From: Microdochium bolleyi
Lineage: Eukaryota > Ascomycota > Sordariomycetes > Xylariales > Microdochiaceae
Direction: 5' to 3'
Assembly: GCA_001566295.1 (NCBI GenBank)
Contig: KQ964247.1
Span: 1-64,000 of the forward strand
DNA length: 64,000 nt
Shown here: positions 31,848 to 42,828 of the stretch, one piece after another
Numbering within the stretch: position 1 is the first letter of the stretch
Layout of the letters: each line of letters starts with the position of its first letter
Position numbers and translations under genes: made by a program
The notes under the pieces: generated by a model
What the model saw: only the letters and a program-made list of their open reading frames with translations
Databases searched by the model: none
Told to the model about the DNA's origin: nothing

Positions 31848-33886
31848 ATGACTCCTTCCCCTTCTTCTCTACATATCTCCAACATGCAGCAAGAACCAGA
31901 TGTCACGGATAAGGCCAAAGGCCGCAACACTGGAGCGCCGTCGGTGAGCGGTGCCGATTCGCTTGAGATTGGCGTGACGGAAAGCCATGTAATCACCGCG
32001 GCCAAGAGCAATGGCACCACCGCCGACGACGCTATCCTGCGTGCTCAGGGTCACAAAGCAGCGATGCCCCGTCTCTTCTCTATCGTGTCTACCATGGGTT
32101 TGATGTTTTGGTACGTGCTTTAAGATTGTGCTGCTCTACTACCACCACACGGCCAGCTAATACTTCGTAAATACATTAGTATCATGAATGCCTGGGTCGG
32201 ATCCCTGGGCACGTTTGGGCAAAGCTTGCGATATGGTGGACCCCAGGTGGCCGTCTTCGCGGCGTTGGCGGCCGCATTGATTCAATGGATAGTGACTTTG
32301 GGCTTGTCCGAGTTGGCCTCTGCATTTCCGAGTGCAGGCGTAAGTCCTTGCTTACCCACTACCTATACAGGGCCGCATCCCCAAGGCTAACGTTGCGTCA
32401 AATGACAAACAGGGTCAATACCACTTCGTCTATATCTTGGCTCCCGAGAAATACAAGCGGTTCGGCGCCTTCGCCATCGGATGGATGTCCGTATTGGCTT
32501 GGTGGTTTGCCACGTGCGCCGGTCTTTCTCTAGTTGCCATTTCGAGCACTGGGCTGGCCGCCTTCGTCAATCCAGACTATCAACCCATGAACTGGCACAT
32601 CTACCTGTGCTATCTTGGAGTAGCCCTCATTTCAGGTAAGTGTCTTTTGAAGGGGCTATCCAGTACTGCAAGACTAACTACTGGGCGCTGTAGTCTTCCC
32701 CATTTTCGCCTTCCCGAAATTCGTTCCGCACATCACGACCGGTTCCATGTATCTCAGTCTGGGTGGATTCGTGGCATGGTTCATCGTGCTATTGGCAACA
32801 AAGTCCGAGTATAATGATGGCTCGTTCCTCACCGCAAGCGGCCTAGGCAGCAGTGGCTGGGATCAAGGAACCGCATGGATCTTGGGCATCAGCAACGCCA
32901 TGTATAACTACGGAGGTGCGGATTCGCCCATCCACATCGCCGAAGAGATGCACGCCCCCGGCCGAAAGTTGCCAATCGTCATGTAGGTCAACCAGATGAA
33001 ATATTGTCGGAGCACTGGCAGCTAATATGTATGTGTAATATAGGAACTCTACTATGCTCATTGCGGTCTTCACCGCTGTACCCATGATGATCGCGGCCAT
33101 GTTCAAGATAACAGACTTGGATGCCGTTATGAATTCCGGTTTCCCCGCTGTCGAACTTCTATATCAGGCAACTGGGAATCGCACCTTAACTATCGTAATG
33201 GCCGTTTGGTTAATTATTGTATACGCCTGTAAGTTTTTCCTCTCCCATTGATTTAATCCTCTATGCGACCTCCTTTGTCGGCGTTGTCCATGTCTGTGCT
33301 AAAAGATGAGTACCATATAGCATGTATGCCGCCACAATTTATCACCGCGGGACGCGTTACCTGGGCATTTGCACGAGATCGGGGCACGCCGTTCCCCGAT
33401 TTCTTTTCACATGTAGACACCAAACTCCAGTTTCCCGCAAGAGCAACGTTGCTCGCCCTGGCCTTTATCTCATTATACGGCTTGATATACATGGGTAGCA
33501 CTACGGCTTTCAACTCAGTCATTACGTCGGCGGTTTTATATCTCAACATTACTCTAGTAGCACCTCAGACCATCCTAGTTCTGCGAGGTCGGAAGAAACT
33601 ACTACCCCAACGCCCCTTAAAGCTCGGATATGTCGGAGCTTTCTGTAATATCTTTTCCTCGCTCTGGATTATTGTTCTGGTGGTCTTGGTCTGTATGCCA
33701 CCGGCGCTGCCGGTGACAGTGGAGTCAATGAACTGGACCGCGCCGATTCTTGTCGGGCTGTTGCTTCTTATTATTGCCGCCTGGTTTGCTTTTGGGAAAC
33801 AGTTCGAGGGCCCAAAGATTGACTGGGAGATGCTAAATCTAGCAAACGAGGGGCAGTCTGCGCTTCACCTTAGACGTAAAGTCTAG
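31848..33886 (+). CDS. APC-family amino-acid/GABA/choline-type permease
   Basis: Exons from ATG 31848 or 31884 to 32110, then 32180-32339, 32413-32635, 32694-32982, 33044-33228 and 33321-33886, give 549 aa from the second ATG or 561 from the first. About 12 membrane helices can be counted. Family marks are SLGTFGQSLRYGGPQV after helix 1, GLSELASAFPSAGGQYHFVY, the NYGGADSPIHIAEEMHAPGR loop (near-invariant in fungal GABA/choline-type carriers), ITAGRVTWAFARDRGTPFP and FNSVITSAVLYLNITLVAPQ. The role is uptake of a nitrogen compound across the plasma membrane. The intron at 33229-33320 is the least certain. It ends the cluster and carries the shared promoter element, suggesting the cluster acts on an imported substrate. 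Confidence 0.92.
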
Positions 33887-34661
33887 CACTAAAGTTTCTC
33901 TTACCATTAGAAACACGAAGGATTCGCTTATAGGAAGGCGAGTGTTACGATCCGACCTCTGGAGTTAACCGTCTGGTCGGGGATCGGGTAGTTACTATTT
34001 TACCTGTAGGTAAAGCCTATATAATGTTACTTCCTATCGGATATCGTTATCTCTTAAGGGTTACCGTATTTCTTAAAATGGATTTAGTAATGTAATGTGT
34101 AAACACGTAAATTATACAACCTAGTGATCAGTCTTCAGGTACCTATACGATAATATAGAAGAGAAATTTAATTATAACCCTAATCTAGCCTAAGCTCTTT
34201 CGCGCATTTAATTCTTTCACTACTTTCATTTGTTGCTTGTCAAGCAAGCAGACGCAGCCATTGACGCATGCTGTTGAGAGTGGAAGACAGAAAATTTCAA
34301 AGAGGATTCCTCTTGGCAAAATGGAGCTATTATGAAAGCACAATATTTTTGAAAAGAAACATCGGAAATACAGTTTCAGAATAATATTTGAAATCATGGA
34401 CAATTGAATGAAAACGAATTCAATGGAACTAGGGTAATTGGACTGAAACTCATTCAACGCATCCATCGAGCCTTATTGCGAGCTCCGTAGGCCTTTGGGA
34501 CGCGAATCTTCAAGATCGAGCCTGAAACGGTCGCAAGAAATGTAAAAGGAAAAGGCCAACGCAAAGCGAAAGGGATTTTGCAGAATCATAAATCACTCAG
34601 TTCCACGCTCTGGGTCGACTTGCTGCCCAAGTGTAAGAACAAACTATGGTAGCCCGCAAGA
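33887..34661. other. AT-rich intergenic stretch
   Basis: It starts with low-complexity AT-rich sequence (about 33,900-34,200) of the sort seen in mutated repeats. No transposon part was recognised. Confidence 0.45.
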
Positions 34662-35282
34662 CTAAGGAATACTTGTGCTTAGTCTTGGAAGCCGAAGGTC
34701 TCTCCAAGCGTTGAAGGGACGACTAATCTTGGCGAAACGTCTCACCGCAAGAGAACTCGATTTTGGCGCATCGACGGTCTGAATATCGCCCACCTCGCTG
34801 CACACCTCGCTGGTCGAGTCGAGGCAGACCTCGTCTACTGCACAGCGAATCTCGACGCAGGTACCCGCGCCGGCGCCGCTGCCCGTCGGCACGACGCGGC
34901 CATTGTCAGCACCGAACGGCGTGCAGACGAGGCCGTCCCCGGTGCCGTCGAGGTCGCTCATGTCCCAGTACAGCCCGTCCGCGGCGAGCGTGTATTCGAA
35001 CTGTAGGATGCCAGGGCCGATGCCGTGCTTCGAGATCTTGATGGCGGTGCCATTGCCGTCGGCGATCCAGTCGAAGCTCGTAGTCGTGTTGGGCGGGAGG
35101 ATCCAGGGTTCGCCGCCCTTCCAGACGAAGGTGCCGCCCTAAACATGCTCGCAAATGCCGTCTTGGTGGGCATAGACGATCGGGGTGGGCACGGAGCACC
35201 AGTTTTTGATGTTGAGTTTGGCGGAGCTCGAGGCAGTCAACAGGCCCACGACGACGAGGCGACGGAGTTTGTATGGGGTCAT
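34662..35282 (-). pseudogene. Bys1-like secreted protein gene with an in-frame TAG
   Basis: ATG 35282 opens a signal peptide (LRRLVVVGLLTASSSA) followed by LNIKNWCSVPTPIVYAHQDG. After 47 codons a TAG (35141-35139) interrupts. The same frame then goes on for 158 codons with GGTFVWKG, IKISKHGIGPGILQFEYTLA and LYWDMSDLDG, which match the order of the Bys1/thaumatin-like small secreted proteins of fungi; later Cys-rich segments follow (CVEIRCAVDEVC). No intron can remove the stop (the only one ending there would be 41 nt). CAG to TAG is the simplest explanation. The stop is either a true break, read through, or a sequencing error. The C-terminal 40 residues look less protein-like. Confidence 0.65.
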
Positions 35283-36114
35283 TGCTGAGAACGTGGAGTC
35301 TCCAAGGCCTGTGATGATCCAGTTGTGTCCTGTTGGAGGAACATGCTCTGGGAGCGACACCGAAGGGACAATACCGCGGTGATGTTTGCAGATTAACGTG
35401 TTTCTGATTGAGAGGCTTCGTGTGTCTTTATAGCATTTCACTCATCGTTTGTGAAGCTGCTGAATCAGAGATTGCGCACGATTGCGAGTGTCCCGGGAGA
35501 GAGAGTGCATTCTGCCCCGGACGAAATTTTCTGCCGGCTGGAACAGGAGCTCTGCAAGTGGCAATGTCAACGTTGAACTGTGAAGATCCAAACACTCATT
35601 TGTGCGTGAAGGAAGATTTCAAGTCAGCGAGCCCTCCCCCGGCGGGGTGGGGCGGTCCAACATGGGATTGTCCGATGATTTCCAGCAACGCCAAGAAACC
35701 TTGACGCGGACGGAAGTAAAAGATATTGTTGGCAGCGCTCTGTCCCTTACGTGCTGAGGTCCGGATGAGACAGAGTCATTGAGGATTTGCTTTGACCTTG
35801 TCGCCGAGTGGGCCAGCTCGGCGGGCTGGCAAGGTACTGATTGTGAGGAGGCCAAGAAAGGGCCGGAGCTGTACAGGCAGTCCGGTGAACGTTTCGGAAA
35901 GCTCTGCTAAAGTCATTCCTATTGAAAAGGGACAATGTCAGGTACCGACCACTGAAACTAGACTCTTTAAGACGTGGAATCGATGCATTGTGCAGTCAGA
36001 TGACCCGAATCTCGACGTATTGGAAGGGTCGAGTGCCGTCGTGTTTGTTCGGCACTCTTTAGCCATCTAACTATGTCTTGTCCCGCGCCCTGGACTTCGC
36101 AGCAATTGCAGCAA
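35283..36114. other. Intergenic stretch
   Basis: Contains the promoter of the Bys1-like gene and the 3' flank of the next regulator. No other feature was seen. Confidence 0.45.
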
Positions 36115-38510
36115 TCAATCGTTACTTCGTCTGCGACCTTCCCTCGAAGAAGCCGCTAGGTTCTCTGAAACAGCAGAACCGCTCCCCGTCGCCTGCAGCT
36201 TTTGGTTCTTCTTTACTCTGTTGTTCAGCCGTAACCTCTCAAAGTCCTCGTCGATAGCCACCACACCCACCGGCCACGCAGAGTGCAAATGCACCGCGAT
36301 CAGATCCTTCCTCACCTCACTGTCCTCCCTCGCACTGTTAGGCAGCAGGCCATGTAGCATCCTCAGGGTTTCCGCGCCCATGGTGTCCTTGAACATTCCA
36401 AGCACGACCTCTCCCAGGAAACAGTTGGCCGCCTGGTCATGTAGTCCCTTGGCCGCGAGCACAATCATGGAGCGGCGGGCCTGCTCGATGTCACCGGGCA
36501 TGCGGTCCGTGCTGAGCTCCTTGAGGTGAACGAAGCCTGTCTGGGAGAGGAGGTGGATCATGAAGATGTCGAAGGACTCAAAGCCGTGGCGGAGAAAGTA
36601 GAGGCGGAGGAGAAGCTCTAAGCGGTTCTTGGCATCGGAGAGGATATATTTTGGGTTGAGATCGCGGGGCACTGCAAAGGGGAGTGGCGCACGGGTGGTA
36701 GAGGATTGGCGAGTACTGCTACCAGTGCTGTCCTGCCGCGCAACAACGGCTTGGAACATGAGGATGACGACGCTGTAGTAGTGCATGCTGGTCCAAGTCA
36801 GATTCAGTGTGAGGTTCGATGGTGGCGTGAGGAGGAAGCGAGGGTCACGGGACTGTGAGACGTACTGCATCTTGAGCTGATGCGGCAACTTGACGTTGGC
36901 GGGCGACAGCTGCACAGGAAGCTTTTCATACCACTGGAAAAGCCTGCTCCGGAACCGCAGGGCTTGGTAGAATGAGAGGTCCTGCAGCTGTGGTGCAGTC
37001 GTGCTGCCGAAGAAGTAGGCCGCGATGTCGTTGAGGATGGTGCGGAACTTGCAGAGGGCCTCGAACGAGTAGCCGAAGTCTAGTGGGAAGAGCAGACGGC
37101 CACCAGGGTAGCGCAGCCAGATCTCGCCGTACCAGCGGTCGGCCGTCTCCGGGTCCGGGAGAGGGATCTGTGGTGGTGAGTCTATCAGAGGTGGCCGGAA
37201 GACATGGTACCTGTGGACACTGCTCTTGAGGTTAGTGGCAACGTCCAAGTATGAGACGGTTCAGGGCACACACGCTTGCATCCCGAAAAGCGCCCAGGCT
37301 GTGAACCCGTGCGAGACAGCTGACCTCCTGTCCAGGTCTGCAGCCGGTGGGGAGAAGAGATCGAGATCGATAGCACCCCGGACTGCCTGCTCGAGGTACA
37401 TGTTGCCGACCTCGTCGCAGCCGTTGGCGTCGTTGGCGAGGGACAGCACCGCGGCCGCCTGAACCCTGGTGAGTGTAGCCGGCAGGCCCACCTCGAGCTC
37501 GAACAGGCGCCGGCTCTCGGACAGCAGCCGAGACGCGAGGCTCTCGGGATCCCAGAAGTCGGCGCGATTAGCAATGAGGGATGCTCCGTGCTATAAGTGC
37601 GGTGAGCATGAGGCAGTGTTGAGTAAAGTAGACAACTTGTGGGACAACCTACACAAGCAGCGGCCAGCACGGCGTTGACGAGCAAGGGCGAGCAGAACAC
37701 GGTGCGGGTCGAGACGAGGTCGTCGAGGAAGCAGTCCTTGTGGAACAGCGGCCAGTATGGGTGCGTAAACTGGAAGTATGCCTTGAGGAGTGTGACGAAG
37801 AGACGGTCGTCGTCGATGATAGCCGTCCAGGGGGCAGCCCTTGCGAAGCCGAACCGCGGGTCGACAACCTCGGCGGCGTGGTAAGGGCGGAGATAGGGGT
37901 CGCTGGCCGACTGGATGGGCGGCGCCGGCGGCGCAGGAGGACCAGGGCCGCCGGTGAGGGTCAGGGAGACAGACTTGAGGATGAGCGAGTCGGCATAGGG
38001 GTTGTCACGCAGGAGGAAGGCGGGCATATCCTTGAGGTAGGGAAAGGTGTACTGCATGCGGGCGTCTGGGGCGAGGTGCAGCTGGAGCAGGAGGTCGCCG
38101 GCCTCGACGTGGCGCAGGACCGAGTCGATGGCGGCGCCGGCGCGGACCCTGCGCAGGATCTCGGCGGCCTCGGGCTCCGGCTTGGAGGCGAGGGCGTCGA
38201 AGAGGTCCTTGTAGGCGTCGCGCTGGGTCTCGAGATCGCCGACCTTGCGCTTGAGGGCGGCGGAGCGGCGCTCGGCGGGGGCCGTGTCGTAGAGGCATTC
38301 ACGGCGGCGGCCCCAGCAGCGCCTACACGATGGCCGGGCGCCATCGCACTTGACTTTGAGGCGGCGGCAGGACTCGCAGGCGGCCAGCACGCGCGGGGCC
38401 AGGGCCGTGGTGCGGTCGGCGTCGGCGTCGTCATCGTCGTCGCGGGGTCGGGGCAACAAGGGGCGCAGGGCCTGGCCTTTTGCAACATCCGCGTAAGCGT
38501 CGCCGGGCAT
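36115..38510 (-). CDS. Zn2Cys6 transcription factor with fungal-type middle domain
   Basis: Exons 38510-37653, 37590-37274 and 37219-36115 (introns 62 and 54 nt) give 759 aa. The zinc cluster has Cys45, 48, 55, 62, 65 and 72 (CESCRRLKVKC...CRRCWGRRREC), followed by a coiled-coil-like linker (RRSAALKRKVGDLETQRDAYKD). An acidic Asp run lies before it at residues 24-30. The middle domain starts at LLKAYFQFTHPYWPLFHKD, with VNAVLAAAC, FELEVGLPATLTRVQAA and ALFGMQA. Start 38510 was chosen as the first ATG in frame; a splice acceptor-like CTGCAG just upstream may mean a non-coding first exon. Its targets are not evident; the nearest gene is the F-box-like gene upstream on the same strand. Confidence 0.88.
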
Positions 38511-38782
38511 GGCCGCCGTCTGCAGGACACACAAGACCAGGCGCGACAAGGGGTGGAGGGCGAGGTTGCGACGGGACGGGCTGTGACGCGCGGAGTCGAG
38601 GGCGCTCCGGGTGTGGAGCCGAAGCTAAAAGTACCTTTAAGTAGCGTACCTGAAGGGAGGGAGTACCCTGAGCCATCCATGACGAGAGCTCCGGGATGCA
38701 CCCTACTCCGCACTCGCACATCGCTCGCAGATCCGGCAGCTCAGTATCACACGGCACAACCTCATTCGCAGCGTCTATTCAT

Positions 38783-40408
38783 CTACAACACCTCGTGCAC
38801 CCACGCCAGCGTGATGCCGACCGCCCGCATCCCCTCGGCCAGCTCCTCCGCGACCCGCGCGACGTACGGCAGCGGCTCCAGCACAATCGCCCTCAGCTGC
38901 GGCAGCTTCCTCCGCCACTTGTCCCCCGACGCCAGCGCCGCGCCCACCCCGCTGCGCGCCCACACGTGGCCCATGTCCTCGTCCCGCGTCCGGAACCGGA
39001 ACGCCAGCCTGGCCAGGCTGCGCGGCAGGCTGTCGAGGAACCGCGGCCACGTGTTGACCTCGAGCCAGTCGATCAGCAGCTGCGGCTCGACCCGCAGGAA
39101 CGTCAGCTGCTCCAGCTGCGCCAGGCATGTCAGCCGCCCCAGCGGGCCCAGCCGGTACCCGAGCTCCAACGGGTCAAAGTCGGGCGCCGTGAAGCTCAGG
39201 CTGCGGAGCGTGTCGCGGCGCGAGAGGATGGCCATGTTGTAGTCGTCGTTGGTGGTGGCCGCCGCAGCCGCTGCAGCCGCGGATGGCGAGGCCGGCTGGG
39301 TGTGGCTGGCGTGGTGGGAGAGGTGCAGAGAGAGGGCGTCGAGACTCTTGGCGGCGCCGAGGAGCACAGTGACCTCGCCGGGGTGGTCGAGGTTGATGAG
39401 GTTGAGCTCCTTGACCGTGGACACGATAGCGGTCGCAGCTCGGCTGCTGATGACTTCGCGGAGGTACTGTTCGGACAGGTCCAGGCGGTCAAGCCTGCCG
39501 GAGCGGGCTTTCAGGGTGGGCAGGATGGCGCCGAGGCTGTTGCCGATGGCTGGGCCCATCCCGCGGATGCCTGGCTGGTCCGAGGCCGGGTCCTGCTGGA
39601 CCTGGAGGGTGGTGAGTCGCTGCAGTGGCTGCTGGGGATCGGTATCGTGTGTGCTGTGTGTGCCGTTTGTGCCATTTAATGTCCCATGAATGCTCAGCTT
39701 CTGCATCTCCTCGTCGAGACTGCCGCTTGCAGCCTTGCTGACTGAGTCCTTGCCGAGCAACACACGGTCGAGTGTGACGCCCAAGTTCCACAACGACACC
39801 TCTGAATCCGCTGGCGCGTGGACAAGCAGTCTCTGCAAGCGCGGGAGTAGGCATATGAGCAGAGCGACCAGCTTCTGGCTGACCCAGCGCTGGTCGTCTG
39901 CCACGCCCTTGCCCACGGCATTCCCGCTGCCAAACAGCTGCGCCGCTTCGAAGAGATGTCGGTGGTCCTCGTGGACTTGGTCGTGAGGCAGCAGACTCTG
40001 CGCGGACTCCCACCAGCGCAGGCTCGTGGCCAGCTGGAGGGGCACAGCCAGACTGACGACCAGGCGACCGAGCCGGGGGTTCTGCGAGACGGTCCGGAGC
40101 AGCCGTAGACACTGACGAGCACTCTGGTTCGATCCGTCCATAGGCAGCACGATGTTGGCGTAGAGAAGCGGCCTGGCGATGTCGAGCAGGCGGGGGCTGG
40201 TCAGGCACAGGGACCACAGGACCGACCGCCGGGCAGTAAAGCCGGGATCGGGCCTGGCGTGGCCAAACTCGAGGGGCCGCAGCTCGAAGAAGCGCAGGAT
40301 ATTGAGCCACAGCTCGTATGGGAGGGCCGGGCCAGTGGCCGAGGTCGAGGTCGAGGTGGACATGGAGGCTGTCGCCGAGGGACGCGGAGGGCGGCTTGTG
40401 GGCGACAT
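38783..40408 (-). CDS. F-box-like protein
   Basis: A single exon of 541 aa. After a Ser/Thr-rich start comes LPYELWLNILRFFELRPLEF, a typical F-box opening, then SLCLTSPRLLDIARPLLYANIVL, its usual continuation. The rest has Leu-rich spaced segments (LNLINLDHPGEV, LDALSLHLSHH, LRSLSFTAPDF, LTCLAQLEQLTFLRV) like weak LRRs, an Ala run of about eight near residue 385, and a Thr/Gly/Asn insert. It probably acts as an SCF ubiquitin-ligase substrate adaptor. It is followed by the Zn2Cys6 gene on the same strand about 270 bases away, with no sign of a joint role. Confidence 0.8.
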   Translation of the reverse strand: MSPTSRPPRPSATASMSTSTSTSATGPALPYELWLNILRFFELRPLEFGHARPDPGFTARRSVLWSLCLTSPRLLDIARPLLYANIVLPMDGSNQSARQCLRLLRTVSQNPRLGRLVVSLAVPLQLATSLRWWESAQSLLPHDQVHEDHRHLFEAAQLFGSGNAVGKGVADDQRWVSQKLVALLICLLPRLQRLLVHAPADSEVSLWNLGVTLDRVLLGKDSVSKAASGSLDEEMQKLSIHGTLNGTNGTHSTHDTDPQQPLQRLTTLQVQQDPASDQPGIRGMGPAIGNSLGAILPTLKARSGRLDRLDLSEQYLREVISSRAATAIVSTVKELNLINLDHPGEVTVLLGAAKSLDALSLHLSHHASHTQPASPSAAAAAAAATTNDDYNMAILSRRDTLRSLSFTAPDFDPLELGYRLGPLGRLTCLAQLEQLTFLRVEPQLLIDWLEVNTWPRFLDSLPRSLARLAFRFRTRDEDMGHVWARSGVGAALASGDKWRRKLPQLRAIVLEPLPYVARVAEELAEGMRAVGITLAWVHEVL

Positions 40409-41034
40409 TATTGCTGGCGGAGAGCAGGAGGTGGCGGTTTGCGACCTGGTCCCTCAGGGCGAGGCGCAAACTTGTCACCTCGCGCGGTGTCAAAGTATGC
40501 AGAATGGCCGAGGGTGGGGGCTCGCTATCGCGATGAATGACGTTTGGGCGGCAGAATGTTCTTCCAGTCGTCCTGCCCCTCGTACTAGCAGGCGGTGAGA
40601 TGACTTTGGGGATTTGGGGGAGAGAGAGGGGGGGGCTCCTCATCCGCTCACTCCGCAGTCACCCGGCAATCAGTTCGTATTTGAGTATTCAACGAGCATC
40701 GGTCTCCATCGTGACATCCATGTTATCTCTGAACTAATCATGCTCCAACATGGGAGCAACGACCTCGCTACGGTGATGCTCTCTAACACCCATGGTCCAC
40801 ACAATTCAACTGCCGAAATATGAGTCCCAGCCTCATGACTCTGAGCTAGCTTCGGTCACCATTGTCATGCTCCAGACACGGTCACTGCCAGCTGACTCCT
40901 TCTCCCACCAAGCACGGCTGCTATTATAACCCTTCCACTCTGACAGCGCTTCCACGTTCTCACCCCAATTTCCTTCACAGGAACTTTCATCGCTCAGAAG
41001 AGATCGTGTCCCTGCTTGGCGAAGGAGCCGCCTC
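40409..41034. other. Intergenic stretch
   Basis: Promoter of the F-box-like gene and 3' flank of the membrane protein gene; nothing else was recognised. Confidence 0.45.
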
Positions 41035-41703
41035 TTAGTTGTTCTCGCCGGCACCGGCCTTGGGCGACGGGGCCTCCCCCCTCTCCAGATCGACAGCAAC
41101 CGCATCGCGGTCAGCCCGGACCTCCGGGTAGTCCGTGTACGCCGCGCCGACCGCATCCACCCCCGGCCCGAGCCTGATCCGCCCTGTGCTCCCGTCCTCC
41201 AGGCTGCTCGCCAGCCAGCTCGTAACACTGAAGCCGACCTTGAGCACCACGTCCACCGCGAACACGATCCAGAACGTGAGCACCGACCAGCAGGCAATGA
41301 CCCTACCGTGCTGCGAGGTTATGTACTCGGTCGCGAGGAACTCTATGGCGATGTAGATGCCCATTCCTACGAGGCCTACGATGAGGCTCGTAGAGAAGTC
41401 GCGGACTACCGTCGCCAACATGCCGAGCATGCCGAGGCTGATGATGAGCTCAAAGATGAGCGAGATGACAAAGGGAGTGCTGTGGTATGGGTACTGCCAT
41501 CGGTAGGTGTAGACGGACTGCAGGTTGAAGGCCACCGCGATGAGGAACATGACAGCCGCGGCGAGGAAGAGGCCCACGCGGGCGCGCGTGGACGACGACG
41601 CCGAGGTCCCAAAGGCGAAGCGCCGGACTGAGCCGATCGCGCTGGCCATGGATATCTGGAGCGGAGAGGGAGAGCCGAAGGGTTTGGCGAATGGAGTGGC
41701 CAT
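41035..41703 (-). CDS. Four-helix membrane protein, unknown function
   Basis: A single exon of 222 aa (or 204 from the ATG at 41649). Four hydrophobic segments are visible: VGLFLAAAVMFLIAVAFNL, FVISLIFELIISLGMLGML, SLIVGLVGMGIYIAIEFLA and SVLTFWIVFAVDVVLKVGF. The tail of about 55 residues is hydrophilic and charged. The layout resembles MARVEL-like or other four-span fungal membrane proteins, but no diagnostic motif was seen. The opposite strand is also open over much of its length, as expected from the GC-rich codons. Confidence 0.72.
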   Translation of the reverse strand: MATPFAKPFGSPSPLQISMASAIGSVRRFAFGTSASSSTRARVGLFLAAAVMFLIAVAFNLQSVYTYRWQYPYHSTPFVISLIFELIISLGMLGMLATVVRDFSTSLIVGLVGMGIYIAIEFLATEYITSQHGRVIACWSVLTFWIVFAVDVVLKVGFSVTSWLASSLEDGSTGRIRLGPGVDAVGAAYTDYPEVRADRDAVAVDLERGEAPSPKAGAGENN

Positions 41704-42828
41704 GTTGTTGGCAACGGGATGATGTCGGCTTGATGATGTCGAGTGAGTTGCAACGCCTTGGTGACTATAGATGATCGATCGATGTGAATATTTTCGACAG
41801 CTTGGCGTTGGAAGAGAGTCGGTTGCGTTGCCCAGCGGCGAGTTACGGTGAGTTTATGAGCACGCAGAGTTGATCTTGGGACACCTGTATTGTTTGAGGC
41901 TCTTCGATGCATGAGGCATGCCAAGCCAGGACTGCCGACACAACAGCTGTTACCTGCACCACCCTCGACAAGGGCCTCCCCAGGCAGACGGATGAACAGC
42001 CAACCAGGGCATATTCCGTGCTTCCAAGGCTGATATCAGGGCCAGGCCTCCACGGTCGTGAACCTAGTGGCAGCTTGGATGGGGCGCGCTGCGGGGGTCG
42101 CTGTTTAGGCATCACTTTAAGGCCGCCCAGATTGGCAACACAACCCGATGCGTCCTGATACCGGCAGTGGCGTGCCTGTGTCAGTGGCTGAATAGCACGA
42201 TGGCCTCGATGTGGGTTGGCCGTCTTTGTACTTGACTGCATGCCACCGATCGTGAAACAAGCAAACTCGTGCTGAAGGTTGCAGATTCGACCATATGGAC
42301 AGCAGGCTATTCTGGCACTGCTGCTTGCGGCTAACTCTGCTACCCTCGAGCTTCTGTGCCGCTGCATCGGGGGTCTTCCAGCCGAATCTGCATCTAGCAT
42401 TTAGCCAGCTCGAATCCCCAAGTCGATCCTTACAGGCATACACATCGGTCCAGCCCCGAGAAGGATCGCTGCCTTGCGGACCCTTAGCGTCTTCTTTCGT
42501 GACATGCCGGAGTTGGGATGTTCCAGTTGCTCGCGAGGGTACAGAGCTTGAATGCCTCGAATCGATTGATAGGGTTGCGTCTTCCGTCCCCTGACGACTA
42601 TCGTTGATTTTGGCAGCGTGGAGCGCTCCATGGACACCTGGGCGGGCTGGTAACCTTGAGGGCACTCGACAACCCTCGGCCCACATAATCGAGACACGAC
42701 TGATAATATGCCACGCGTGCACTCAAAACCTTGATGGCCAGTCTCGAGAACAATTACCTGCTGCATGAAATATGGCAGAATGCATGTAAAAGTCATGTTC
42801 TTCAAATACCAGTAGGCACAATTCCAAC
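41704..42828. other. 1.1-kb intergenic stretch
   Basis: Frames on the minus strand (42117-42835) are open but have poor composition and no family features; no gene is called. Confidence 0.4.

Noticed and set aside
37740..39242. 500-codon open frame on the plus strand
   Set aside because: It is antisense to the Zn2Cys6 gene and runs into the F-box-like gene's opposite strand; its Gly/Val/Ala/Arg-rich composition is that of a shadow of GC3-rich codons.
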